The translations under genes and the position numbers were made by a program. DNA of 64,000 nucleotides from Planctomycetota bacterium. Lineage in GTDB: Bacteria > Planctomycetota > UBA1135 > UBA2386. This document shows, one piece after another, positions 44,498-52,835 of this stretch; the first letter of the stretch is position 1, and each line of letters opens with the position of its first letter. The notes below the pieces were generated by a model. That model was not told the origin of the DNA. It searched no databases and worked only from the letters and a program-made list of their open reading frames with translations. The stretch covers positions 1 through 64,000 of the forward strand of contig JAEUHS010000020.1 in NCBI GenBank assembly GCA_016794035.1. Direction: 5' to 3'.

Positions 44498-46072
44498 CTA
44501 CTGCTCGACCCCGTCCACCATGCGCCGGATGCGGCGCGGGTTGTCGTCGCGCAGCTCCTCGGGCAGCAGCGCGTGCGGCCAGTCCTGCCAGCACACCGGC
44601 CGCACCCAGCGCGTGATCGACGACGTGCCGACGGCCGAGAAACGCGCGTCCGTGCTCGCCGGATAGGGCCCGCCGTGCACCATCGACGCGCACACCTCGA
44701 CGCCGGTCGGCACGCCGTTGGCGATCAACCGCCCGACCTTGCGCCGCAGCACCGCGATCAGTTCGGCGTGCTGTTCGAAGTCGTCGCCGTCGCCGTGCAC
44801 GGTCGCGGTCAGGTAGCCAGGCAGCGACCTGGCGATCGCCAGCAGGTCGGCCGGCTCGTGCGTCGGCACCGCCAGCAGCGCCGGGCCGAAGATCTCGCTG
44901 CGCAGCCGCGGGTGCGCCAGCACCGCGTCGGGCGTCGCGGCGAGCAGCGTCGGGCAGACCTTGGTCGCCGCGGCGTCGCCGCCGGTCGCGACCGCGTGCA
45001 CGGCCACCGGCAGCGCGCGCACCTCGGCGAGCACCCGTTCGTAGCCGCTGCGGATCGTCGCGTGCACGGTCGGCCCCGGCCGCGAGGCGCCGAGCTGCGT
45101 GCGCAACGCGGCGGCGAACGTACCGGCGCCCGGCCCCGGCAGCCACAGCACCATGCCCGGGCTGGTGCAGAACTGGCCGCTCGCCAGCGTCGCCGACGCG
45201 GCGAGCTGCTCGGCGATCCTGCTGCCGCGCAGCGCCATCGCGCGCGGCAGCACGAACACCGGGTTCATCGAGCCCATCTCCGCGAACACCGGGATCGGCT
45301 GCGGCCGCGCCGCGGCGAGGTCGAACAGCGCGCGGCCACCGCCCTCGGAACCGGTGAAGCCCACCGCCGTGATCGCCGGATGCCGGACCAGCGCGCCGCC
45401 GGTCGCCGGCGTGCGACCGTGCAGCAGCGAGAACGTGCCCGCCGGCAGCCGCTGCGCGCGCACGACCTCGGTGACCATCGCGCCGACCAGTTCGCTGGTG
45501 CCCGGGTGGGCCGGGTGGCCCTTGACGACCACCGGGCACCCCGCCGCGAGCGCCGACGCGGTGTCGCCGCCGACGACCGAGTAGGCGAGCGGGAAGTTGC
45601 TGGCGCCGAACACCGCCACCGGTCCGAGCGGCACCAGCATGCGGCGCAGGTCGGGCTTCGGCTGCGGCCGGCGCGCCGGGTCGCCATGGTCGATGCGCGC
45701 GTCCACCCACGAGCCCTCTGCGAGCAGGTCGGCGACCTGCTGCAGCTGCTGCCGGGTGCGACCGCGTTCGGCCAGCACCCGTTCGGCCGGCAGCGCGGTC
45801 TCGGCGGTGATGCGCTGCAGCAGTTCGTCGCCGAGCGCTTCGAGACCGTCGGCGATGCCGCGCAACAGGGTCGCGCGCACCGCTGGCGTGGCCGCGGCGT
45901 ACGCCGGTGCCGCGGCGCCCGCCTGCGCGCAGGCGCGGTCGATCTGGCCGGCACCGGCCTCGCGGTAGTCCGGCGCCAGCGCGCCACCACCGATCGGGTC
46001 GACGCCGGTGAACACCTCGCCCTCGCCGGGCTCGGCGCGGCCCGCCACGAAGTGGCGGCCGGACAGCGTCAC
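44498..46072 (-). CDS. 2-oxoglutarate semialdehyde dehydrogenase
   Basis: The 524-residue enzyme belongs to the KGSADH branch of aldehyde dehydrogenases. It has GASNFPLAYSVVGGDTASAL (N159), the NAD-site K184, the general base E265 in FAEMGSMNPVF and the catalytic C302 in SGQFCTSPG. It oxidises 2-oxoglutarate semialdehyde to 2-oxoglutarate. The GTG at 46072 overlaps the DapA-family gene's stop (GTGA). Together they fit the ends of hydroxyproline or of non-phosphorylating pentose/glucarate breakdown, both of which form this aldehyde. Confidence 0.87.
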   Translation of the reverse strand: MTLSGRHFVAGRAEPGEGEVFTGVDPIGGGALAPDYREAGAGQIDRACAQAGAAAPAYAAATPAVRATLLRGIADGLEALGDELLQRITAETALPAERVLAERGRTRQQLQQVADLLAEGSWVDARIDHGDPARRPQPKPDLRRMLVPLGPVAVFGASNFPLAYSVVGGDTASALAAGCPVVVKGHPAHPGTSELVGAMVTEVVRAQRLPAGTFSLLHGRTPATGGALVRHPAITAVGFTGSEGGGRALFDLAAARPQPIPVFAEMGSMNPVFVLPRAMALRGSRIAEQLAASATLASGQFCTSPGMVLWLPGPGAGTFAAALRTQLGASRPGPTVHATIRSGYERVLAEVRALPVAVHAVATGGDAAATKVCPTLLAATPDAVLAHPRLRSEIFGPALLAVPTHEPADLLAIARSLPGYLTATVHGDGDDFEQHAELIAVLRRKVGRLIANGVPTGVEVCASMVHGGPYPASTDARFSAVGTSSITRWVRPVCWQDWPHALLPEELRDDNPRRIRRMVDGVEQ

Positions 46073-46974
46073 GGCAGCACCTCCGGCCGCTGGGCCAGCG
46101 CCTGTTCGACGATCGCCAGCGCGTGGTCGCGCAGGGCGCCCTGGACCGGCAGCCGCGGCGGCCGCACCCGCTCGTCGGCGCCGCCGACGACGTGCTGCAC
46201 GAGTTTGATCAGTTGCACGAACTCCGGCAGCGTGTCGAGCCGCAGCAGCGGCAGGAACCAGTGATACAACGCCTGCGCGGCGGCCGCGTGCCCGGCGCGC
46301 GCGTGGTCGTACAGCGCCACTGCCTCGCGCGGGAACGCGTTGACGAGCCCCGCGACCCAGCCGCTCGCGCCGGCGGCGACGCCTTCGAGCAGCAGGTCGT
46401 CGAGCCCGACCAGCACCGCGAGCCGATCGCCGCGCAGCGCCTGCAGCGCGGTCACCCGTCGCACGTCGCCGCTGGACTCCTTGACCGCGACCAGGTTCTC
46501 GTGCGCCTGCGCCAGTTCGACGATCACCTCCGGCACGAAGTCGGCGCCGTAGGCGGCCGGGTTGTTGTAGAGCATGCACGGCAGCGCCGTCGCCCGCAGC
46601 ACGGCCGCCACGTGCGCCGCGGTCTCGCGCACCGGCCCGCGATGCAGGTACGGGGGCAGGACCATCAGGCCGCGGCAGCCCAGCTCGGCGGCGTCCTCGG
46701 CGAGCCGCACGGCGGCGCGCGTGCTGGTGGCGCCGATGCCCGGCAGCACCGGCCTGGTACCCGCCACGTCGACGATCGTGCGCAGCACGGCCCGCTTCTC
46801 GTCCTCGTCGAGCGCCGCGCCTTCGCCGAGCGAGCCCAGCGGGATCACCCCCGAACAGCCCTGCTCGAGCTGGGCCCGCGCGTGCAGCGCCAGCCGCGTG
46901 TGGTCGACCGTACCGTCGGCGGCGAACGGCGTCGTCAGCGCGGACAACACGTCGCGAAAGGGACTCTGGCGCAT
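46069..46974 (-). CDS. DapA-family aldolase/dehydratase or deaminase
   Basis: The 301-residue TIM-barrel protein has Y136 in MLYNNPAAYG and the Schiff-base K165 in VAVKESSG. In place of the GTTGE of lysine-pathway DapA it has PLGSLGE. That change and the coupled KGSADH gene argue against lysine synthesis. 4-hydroxy-pyrroline carboxylate deaminase or 5-keto-4-deoxyglucarate dehydratase/L-2-keto-3-deoxyarabonate dehydratase are better guesses. ATG 46974 (MRQSPFRDVL) was chosen; an in-frame ATG at 47004 is also possible. Confidence 0.82.
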   Translation of the reverse strand: MRQSPFRDVLSALTTPFAADGTVDHTRLALHARAQLEQGCSGVIPLGSLGEGAALDEDEKRAVLRTIVDVAGTRPVLPGIGATSTRAAVRLAEDAAELGCRGLMVLPPYLHRGPVRETAAHVAAVLRATALPCMLYNNPAAYGADFVPEVIVELAQAHENLVAVKESSGDVRRVTALQALRGDRLAVLVGLDDLLLEGVAAGASGWVAGLVNAFPREAVALYDHARAGHAAAAQALYHWFLPLLRLDTLPEFVQLIKLVQHVVGGADERVRPPRLPVQGALRDHALAIVEQALAQRPEVLP

Positions 46975-47078
46975 CCCCCCAGCGAACGCCCAACGGCGCG
47001 CCACCGCAAGGGCAACCGTGGCCCGGACGCGTATTGCCCGCGCACCGGCGGCCCCCTACGGTCGGGGGCGGTTCCCGC

Positions 47079-48731
47079 ATGCCGTTCGACGCCCTCGATC
47101 GCCTGCAGAAGAACGGCAAGCGCGCCGCCGAGGTCGCCGCCGTGCTGGCCAAGTACGGACTCGCCGACGGACTGCGCTGGCTCGACGTCGACTGGATCCA
47201 GGACCGGCTGCGCAGTCGCGACGGCGTCAAGCTGCACGACCAGCCGCTCGCCACGCGCATCCGGCTGGCGCTCGGCGATCTCGGCACGACGTTCATCAAG
47301 CTCGGCCAGGTGCTGAGCACGCGGCCCGATCTGGTCGGTGCGGAGCTGGCGACCGAACTGGCCCGGCTGCAGGCCCGGACGACGCCGGACCCACCCGAGG
47401 TCGCCCGCGCGACGCTGGTGGCCGAGCTCGGCCGCCCGCCCGAGGCGTTGTTCGCCACCTACGAACCCGCGGCGTTCGCGTCGGCGTCGATCGCGCAGGT
47501 GCACGGCGCCCGCCTGCACGACGGGCGCGAGGTCGTGGTGAAGATCCTGCGCGCCGACGTGCGGCAGCGGGCCGAGGCCGACCTCGAGCTCCTCGAGGCG
47601 GTCGCCCGCCTCGCCGAGCGCCACGCGACCTGGCTGCGCCCCTACCAACCGGTCGCCGTCGCGCGCCACTTCCGCCGCACGCTGCGGCGGGAACTCGACT
47701 TCACCTACGAGCGCCGCAACCTCGACACGTTCGCGGCGCGGTTCGCCGGCGACGCGACCGTGCACTTCCCGGCGTCGGTGCCCGAACTCAGCACCAGGTC
47801 GGTGCTGACGATGGAGCGGCTCGACGGCATCGCCGCCGCCGACGTGTCGGCGCTGCGCGCGTCGGGCTGCGACCTCGCCGAGTTCGCGCGCCGCGGCGCG
47901 TCGATGTGGCTGGCGATGATCTTCCGCGACAGCGTCTACCACGCCGATCCGCACCCGGGCAACCTGCTGCTGCTGCCGGGCACGGTCGTCGGCGTGCTCG
48001 ACTGCGGCATGGTCGGACGCATCGACTCGGGCCTGCGGCAGCAGGTCGAGGCGCTGCTGTTCGCGGCCGTCGAGCAGGACGCGGCCGAACTGGCCGAGAT
48101 CGTCCTGCGGCTCGGCAAGGCGCCGATCGACACCGACCGCGCGGCGCTGACCACCGAGCTCGACGAGTTCCTCGCCGACTACATCGGTCACTCCCTGCAC
48201 GACCTCGACGTCGGCGCGGCGCTGCAGAGCCTGTTCGACCTCGTGCGCCGCTACCACATCGTGCTGCCCGCGCCGCTGTCGCTGCTGCTGCGCACGCTGC
48301 TGGTGCTCGACGGCACCTCGCGCGCGCTCGACCGCGACTTCAGCCTCGCCGAGCTGATCGAGCCGTTCTACGTGCAGGCGCTGCGCCGGCGCGCGTCGCC
48401 GCGTGCGCTGCTGCGCCGCCTGCGCCGCACCTGGCGCGACTGGGATCGCCTGCTCGACGCCGCGCCACGCGACCTGCGCGACGTGCTCGGCCGCCTGCGC
48501 GACGGCAGCCTGCGCATGCGCCTCGAACACGGCCACCTCGATGCGGTGCTGAACCGGCTGACGCTCGGCATCCTGGTGGCCGCGCTGGTGCTCGGCGGCT
48601 CGGCGCTGTGGGCCAGCGCGGCGCCACCGCGGCTCGGCGGCGTCTCGGTGCCGGCGGTCGTGCTCTACCTGCTGGCGATCCGGCTCGGCTGGCGCCTGCT
48701 GCGCGCGATCCGCCGCTCCGGCGAGCTGTGA
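47079..48731 (+). CDS. UbiB/ABC1-type atypical kinase
   Basis: The 550-residue protein has the UbiB/ADCK signatures: the KxGQ motif in FIKLGQVLSTRPDL, the Ala-rich nucleotide loop FASASIAQVHGA, EVVVKILR, DPHPGNLL and, for the DFG motif, LDCGMVGR. Two C-terminal hydrophobic segments (ILVAALVLGGSALWA and PAVVLYLLAI) anchor it in the membrane. The family supports ubiquinone or isoprenoid lipid metabolism. It is divergent from the DapA gene by about 105 bases. Confidence 0.9.
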   Translation: MPFDALDRLQKNGKRAAEVAAVLAKYGLADGLRWLDVDWIQDRLRSRDGVKLHDQPLATRIRLALGDLGTTFIKLGQVLSTRPDLVGAELATELARLQARTTPDPPEVARATLVAELGRPPEALFATYEPAAFASASIAQVHGARLHDGREVVVKILRADVRQRAEADLELLEAVARLAERHATWLRPYQPVAVARHFRRTLRRELDFTYERRNLDTFAARFAGDATVHFPASVPELSTRSVLTMERLDGIAAADVSALRASGCDLAEFARRGASMWLAMIFRDSVYHADPHPGNLLLLPGTVVGVLDCGMVGRIDSGLRQQVEALLFAAVEQDAAELAEIVLRLGKAPIDTDRAALTTELDEFLADYIGHSLHDLDVGAALQSLFDLVRRYHIVLPAPLSLLLRTLLVLDGTSRALDRDFSLAELIEPFYVQALRRRASPRALLRRLRRTWRDWDRLLDAAPRDLRDVLGRLRDGSLRMRLEHGHLDAVLNRLTLGILVAALVLGGSALWASAAPPRLGGVSVPAVVLYLLAIRLGWRLLRAIRRSGEL

Positions 48732-48740
48732 CCCGGGCCG

Positions 48741-50087
48741 TCAGGCGTCGCGCGCGCAGCGGAAGCCGGCGAACACGTGCTGGTAGTGCGGTTGGAACCA
48801 GTTGCGGAACGACCGCCGCAGGAATCGCGTCGCCGTGACGGCGCTGCCGCCCTTCATCACGAAGTGCCGGCCGTCGAAGAAGTCCGCCGAGTAGCCGCGG
48901 TAGAACGGCAGCGGTTCGAAGCCTGCGAACGGCGCGAACACCGTGCTGGTCCACTGCCAGCCGTTGCCGCACAGGCCGTGCACGCCGAACGCGCTCTGTC
49001 CGTGCGGGTGGGCGTCGACGGCGACCGGGTCCCACGACGCGAACCCGAAGTTGCCGTGGTGCCCGGGCCGCGGCGCCGCGTCGCCCCACGGGTACTCGCG
49101 CTGCGTGCCGGCCGCGGTGCCGAGCGCCGCGCGGTGCCATTCGGCCTCGCTCGGCAGCCGCAGGCCGCGGAAGCGCGCGAACGCGCTCGCCTCGGCATGG
49201 CTGACGTACACCGGCCAGGCCATCGGCAGCGGCACCGTGCCGAACATGGTGCGCAGCTGCAGCGCGCGGCGGTCGCCGCTCCAGCCGGCGGGCCGGTCGA
49301 TGCCGGCCCGCTGCCGCCAGGCCCAGTCGGCGTCGTGCCACAGCTCCGGATCCTCGTAGCCGCCGGCATCGACGAACTCGAGCCAATCGGCGTTGGTCAC
49401 CGCGTGCCGCTCGATGTGGAACGCCGGCACCTCGACGTCGTGCGCGTCGTACTCGTTGTCCCAGCCATCGTGCGGGTGCTGCGCGCGCGATCGCCCGAGC
49501 CGCGCGCAGCCGGCCGGGATCGCCACCAGTTCGTGCGCCGGCGCCGGAGTGCGCGGGTCCTGCGGCACCGGTCCCGGCAGCAGGTGCTGCAGCGGCAGCC
49601 GGTGGACCAGGTAGGCCAGCGTCTCGGCGTGCATCGCACGATGTTCGATCGCCATGTGCCAGGCCCAGCCATCGGCGAGCCAGTCCCGCAGCGGCGCCTG
49701 CGCCAGTGCGCGATCGACGTCCGCGCGCCGCTCGTCGCCGAACGCCCGCACGTCGGCGATCGTCGGCCAGTCCTCGGGCGCGTCGGTCGGCAGTTCGCCG
49801 TCGACGGGATCGATGCCGAACGCGAACAGCTGCTCCCACTCGCGGTGACGCGACGGCCGACCCAGGCAGTCGCGCACCAGCAGGTTCCAGTCGAACACCT
49901 CGAGGTGCCCCAGGTAGAAGATCAGGCGGTGCCGTTCGGCGATCGCCCGCGCGTAGAAGCCCTCCGGGCGCAGCATGGCGAACACGGCGTCGGTGCGCGC
50001 CCGCGCCGCGCGCAGCTCGGCGAACAGCCGGCTGCGCAGGGCTTCGGCGCCGATCTCGGCCGGCGCCGGGTGTCGTCTCGTCTCCAT
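48741..50087 (-). CDS. EgtB-like nonheme iron sulfoxide synthase family protein
   Basis: The 448-residue protein has an N-terminal DinB-like bundle with likely iron ligands H61, H149 and H153 (HRAMHAE). A C-terminal FGE-sulfatase domain follows, with [36 protein letters not shown], and [20 protein letters not shown]. EgtB joins cysteine or gamma-glutamylcysteine to trimethylhistidine in ergothioneine synthesis. No EgtD methyltransferase is adjacent, so the true substrate is uncertain. ATG 50087 was taken as the start. It is convergent to the UbiB gene, with 9 bases between them. Confidence 0.83.
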   Translation of the reverse strand: METRRHPAPAEIGAEALRSRLFAELRAARARTDAVFAMLRPEGFYARAIAERHRLIFYLGHLEVFDWNLLVRDCLGRPSRHREWEQLFAFGIDPVDGELPTDAPEDWPTIADVRAFGDERRADVDRALAQAPLRDWLADGWAWHMAIEHRAMHAETLAYLVHRLPLQHLLPGPVPQDPRTPAPAHELVAIPAGCARLGRSRAQHPHDGWDNEYDAHDVEVPAFHIERHAVTNADWLEFVDAGGYEDPELWHDADWAWRQRAGIDRPAGWSGDRRALQLRTMFGTVPLPMAWPVYVSHAEASAFARFRGLRLPSEAEWHRAALGTAAGTQREYPWGDAAPRPGHHGNFGFASWDPVAVDAHPHGQSAFGVHGLCGNGWQWTSTVFAPFAGFEPLPFYRGYSADFFDGRHFVMKGGSAVTATRFLRRSFRNWFQPHYQHVFAGFRCARDA

Positions 50088-50182
50088 GGCGGTCGCAAGA
50101 CCATAGTCGATGCGGCGCACGGATCCTCCTGCAGCGACGCCCCATGGCGGTCGGGATCCCGCCGTGCGATCCTTGGCGCCGC

Positions 50183-50566
50183 ATGCCCGACTCCGCGGAG
50201 CGCACGGCCCAGCGCAGCGTCGCCGACCGGATCGGCGTGCCGATCGCACGCCGTCACATCTTCCTGTGTGCCGACGCATCGACGCCGAAGTGCTGCGACC
50301 GCGACCGCAGCCTCGCGGCCTGGGAGTTCCTCAAGCGACGGCTGCAGGAACTGGGCCTGTCCGGGGCCGGTGGCATCCTGCGCACCAAGGCCAACTGCCT
50401 GCGCATCTGCTGCGGCGGGCCGATCGCGGTCGTCTACCCCGAGGGCACCTGGTACGCGGGCTGCGACCCGGCCGTGCTCGAGCAGATCGTGCAGCGCCAC
50501 CTGCTGCGCGGCGAGGTCGTGGCGGAGCACGCGATCGTCTCGCGGCCGCTCGACCCCGACGCGTGA
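50183..50566 (+). CDS. Thioredoxin-fold [2Fe-2S] ferredoxin
   Basis: The 127-residue protein has the pattern of thioredoxin-like [2Fe-2S] ferredoxins: [13 protein letters not shown] (C29, C37) and, 35 residues on, [10 protein letters not shown] (C72, C76). These coordinate a [2Fe-2S] cluster. A slightly longer start at 50144 is possible, but ATG 50183 fits the family. It is divergent from the EgtB-like gene and its stop overlaps the next gene's GTG. An electron-transfer role is expected. Confidence 0.85.
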   Translation: MPDSAERTAQRSVADRIGVPIARRHIFLCADASTPKCCDRDRSLAAWEFLKRRLQELGLSGAGGILRTKANCLRICCGGPIAVVYPEGTWYAGCDPAVLEQIVQRHLLRGEVVAEHAIVSRPLDPDA

Positions 50567-51012
50567 ACGGCGATGGACCCGACGGCGGCGCCGGTGGTAG
50601 CGTGCCGGCCGTGGACCCCGCCGCACGCTTCGCCGCGACACCGTGCAACCGGCTGTTCGGCTTCCGGCTGCGTACGCGCAGCGCGACCCGCGTCGAGATC
50701 GAGCTGCCGCTGCGGCCCGAGTTCCTGCAGGAGGAAGGCGTGGTGCAGGGCGGCATCCTGACCGCGCTCGCCGACACCGCCGCGGTCTGGCTGCTGTGGC
50801 CCGACCTGCCTGCCGACCGCACGATGACCGGCGTCGACGCGTCGATGCGGTTTCTCGGCGCGGGCCGGCTCGACGGCGGCGCGCTGCTGGCGACCGCGAC
50901 GCCGCTGCGCGTCGGCACCACCATCGCCGTCTGCGAGAGCAGGATCGAGCAGGCCCAGCGGCTCGTTGCCAAGGGCACGTTCTCGTTCCTGCTGCGCCAG
51001 CGGCCGATATAG
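50563..51012 (+). CDS. Hotdog-fold thioesterase (PaaI type)
   Basis: The 149-residue protein has the PaaI-type hotdog signature, [20 protein letters not shown], then a [12 protein letters not shown] strand and [19 protein letters not shown]. It would hydrolyse an acyl- or aryl-CoA thioester. GTG 50563 overlaps the ferredoxin stop codon (GTGA); GTG 50602 or 50611 would give a shorter protein that begins nearer the conserved fold. The substrate is unknown. Confidence 0.8.
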   Translation: MNGDGPDGGAGGSVPAVDPAARFAATPCNRLFGFRLRTRSATRVEIELPLRPEFLQEEGVVQGGILTALADTAAVWLLWPDLPADRTMTGVDASMRFLGAGRLDGGALLATATPLRVGTTIAVCESRIEQAQRLVAKGTFSFLLRQRPI

Positions 51013-51029
51013 TCGGGCGCTTCGCACCG

Positions 51030-51743
51030 ATGGGTCTCAACACTCTGTTCAACCGGCTGTCGCTGCGCTCCCGGCGCATCAAGATGGAGCTGCTGCAGCG
51101 CTATCTGCCGCTGCAGGGCACCGAGCGGGTGCTGGACATCGGCAGCCAGGTCGACACCCAGTCCCGCCAGCTGCTCGAGCGCTTCCCGGACCAGAGCCGC
51201 ATCACCGCGGTGAACCTGTTCCCCGAGCACCTCGAGTCGATCCGCGCCGCCTACCCGGGCATCCACACGGTGCAGGCGGACGCGCGCAGCCTGCCGTTCC
51301 CCGACAAGTCGTTCGACCTGGTCTACAGCAACGCCGTGATCGAACACGTCGGCGACCTCGCCGACCAGCAGCGCATGGCCGAGGAGGTGCGCCGGGTCGG
51401 CAAGCGCTGGTTCCTGACCACGCCCAATCGCTGGTACCCGTTCGAGTTCCACGCCCGGCTGCCGCTGGTGTCGTGGCTGCCCGCGCGGCTGATGCACAAG
51501 ACGACGCGCCTGTGGTCCTACAACCACGTGCACGGCCGCTACCAGCCCGGCAACGACCTGTCCGACGTACAGCTGCTGACCGCGCGGCAGCTGCGAGCCC
51601 TGTTCCCGGACTCACTGATCGTGAAGCCGCGCGTGACGTTCTGGCCCGAGACGCTGGTCGTCATCGGGCCCCTCGCGGCCGACGGCACGCTGCCGGCGCT
51701 CGACGGGGTGCGCGCCGAGCCCGCCGGATCGCCCGCGTCGTAG
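51030..51743 (+). CDS. Class I SAM methyltransferase (Methyltransf_11 type)
   Basis: The 237-residue protein has motif I RVLDIGSQVDTQS at about 33–45, an acidic PGIHTVQADARSLPFPDKSFDLVYSNAVIEH stretch read across motifs II–III, and TTPNRWYPFEFHARLPLV. This is close to glycolipid, quinone or O-antigen methyltransferases. It begins 17 bases after the thioesterase gene, so it probably shares its transcript. The motif I glycines are fewer than usual (GSQVD), so activity should not be taken for granted. Confidence 0.75.
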   Translation: MGLNTLFNRLSLRSRRIKMELLQRYLPLQGTERVLDIGSQVDTQSRQLLERFPDQSRITAVNLFPEHLESIRAAYPGIHTVQADARSLPFPDKSFDLVYSNAVIEHVGDLADQQRMAEEVRRVGKRWFLTTPNRWYPFEFHARLPLVSWLPARLMHKTTRLWSYNHVHGRYQPGNDLSDVQLLTARQLRALFPDSLIVKPRVTFWPETLVVIGPLAADGTLPALDGVRAEPAGSPAS

Positions 51744-51920
51744 CGCCGGCCGCGTCGACTACAGGCAGCTCCTGCCATCGCGGTCGGCAACTGGAACGAG
51801 ATCGGATCGACGGCCTGAGCCGCGACGCTTCTGCCAAGGCGCGACCCGACTTGTTGTGAGTGGCACCCGCGGCGACTGGACCCGCGCGCAACCTGTTCGG
51901 CACAATCTCCGCACTGCAGC

Positions 51921-52544
51921 ATGCAGCCCATCCTTCGAGACGGACCCGACCCCGCGCCGGCGACGGTCGTACTGGCCCACGGCGCCGGGGCGGGCATGGA
52001 GCACCCGTTCCTGCAGACGGTCGCCGAAGGCCTCGCCGCGACCGGCGTCGCGGTCGTGCGGTTCGAGTTCCCCTACCAGCACGCGGCGCGCACCGGTCCA
52101 CGCAAGGCGCCCGACCGCATGCCGGTGCTGCAGGCGACGATGCGCGAGATCGTGTGCGAACACGCGCCGCCGCCGTTCGTGCTGGCCGGCAAGTCGATGG
52201 GCGGCCGCGTGGCGACGATGCTCGCCGACGAGCTCGACGCCGCCGGCGTGCTGGTGTTCGGCTACCCGTTCCACCCACCGCGGCAGCCGACCCGGTTGCG
52301 CACCGAGCACCTCGCCGCGCTGCGCACGCCGTGCCTGATCCTGCAGGGCGAACGCGATCCGTTCGGCACGCGGGCGCAGGTCGCCGCCTACGCGCTCGCG
52401 CCGGGCATCACGATCGAATGGCTGCCCGACGGCGACCATTCGCTGGCGCCGCGCAAGAGCAGCGGCCACACCGCCGCCGACCACCTCGCGCACGCGATCG
52501 CAGCGGCCGCGCGGTTCGTGCGCCGCGTCACGCGGCCGACCTGA
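51921..52544 (+). CDS. Small alpha/beta hydrolase (KANL3/Tex30 type)
   Basis: The 207-residue protein carries the alpha/beta hydrolase triad: nucleophile S92 in AGKSMGGRV, D146 in GERDPFG and H173 in DGDHSLAP, with an HGAGAGM oxyanion loop. This matches the KANL3/Tex30-type family of bacterial hydrolases. The reaction is unknown. It stops at 52544, end to end with a convergent membrane protein gene, with no space for a separate terminator. Confidence 0.85.
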   Translation: MQPILRDGPDPAPATVVLAHGAGAGMEHPFLQTVAEGLAATGVAVVRFEFPYQHAARTGPRKAPDRMPVLQATMREIVCEHAPPPFVLAGKSMGGRVATMLADELDAAGVLVFGYPFHPPRQPTRLRTEHLAALRTPCLILQGERDPFGTRAQVAAYALAPGITIEWLPDGDHSLAPRKSSGHTAADHLAHAIAAAARFVRRVTRPT

Positions 52545-52835
52545 TCAGCGCGCGTGGCCGGCGACGACCGGGGCACGCTCGCGCCAGGTGATCTGCAGCG
52601 ACAGCGAGTGGTCGCCGCGGCGCAGGTCGATCGTCAGCTCGCGGTCTCGCAGCTGCTCGACGAACGTGCGCAGCCATGACTCTGCGGCGCGACGCGGCGC
52701 CGCGCCGTCGGGGGCGGCGACGACCGCGGGTCCGGCCGTCGCGACGGTCGCGGCCTGCACGTCTCCCTGCCAGATCGCGAAGCCGCTGACGGCGGCGACG
52801 AGCAGGGTGACGGCGACGGCCATGCGCTGGTTCAC
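52545..52835 (-). CDS. Small single-pass membrane protein coupled to the 2-oxoglutarate enzyme gene
   Basis: The 96-residue protein starts at a GTG that overlaps the upstream stop codon (GTGA); an ATG follows at 52823. One hydrophobic segment (VAVTLLVAAVSGFAIW) is followed by a soluble part with RAAESWLRTFVEQLRDRELTIDLRRG. The family is not recognised. The coupling to the 2-oxoglutarate enzyme gene is strong, but nothing in the sequence gives the role. Confidence 0.6.
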   Translation of the reverse strand: MNQRMAVAVTLLVAAVSGFAIWQGDVQAATVATAGPAVVAAPDGAAPRRAAESWLRTFVEQLRDRELTIDLRRGDHSLSLQITWRERAPVVAGHAR

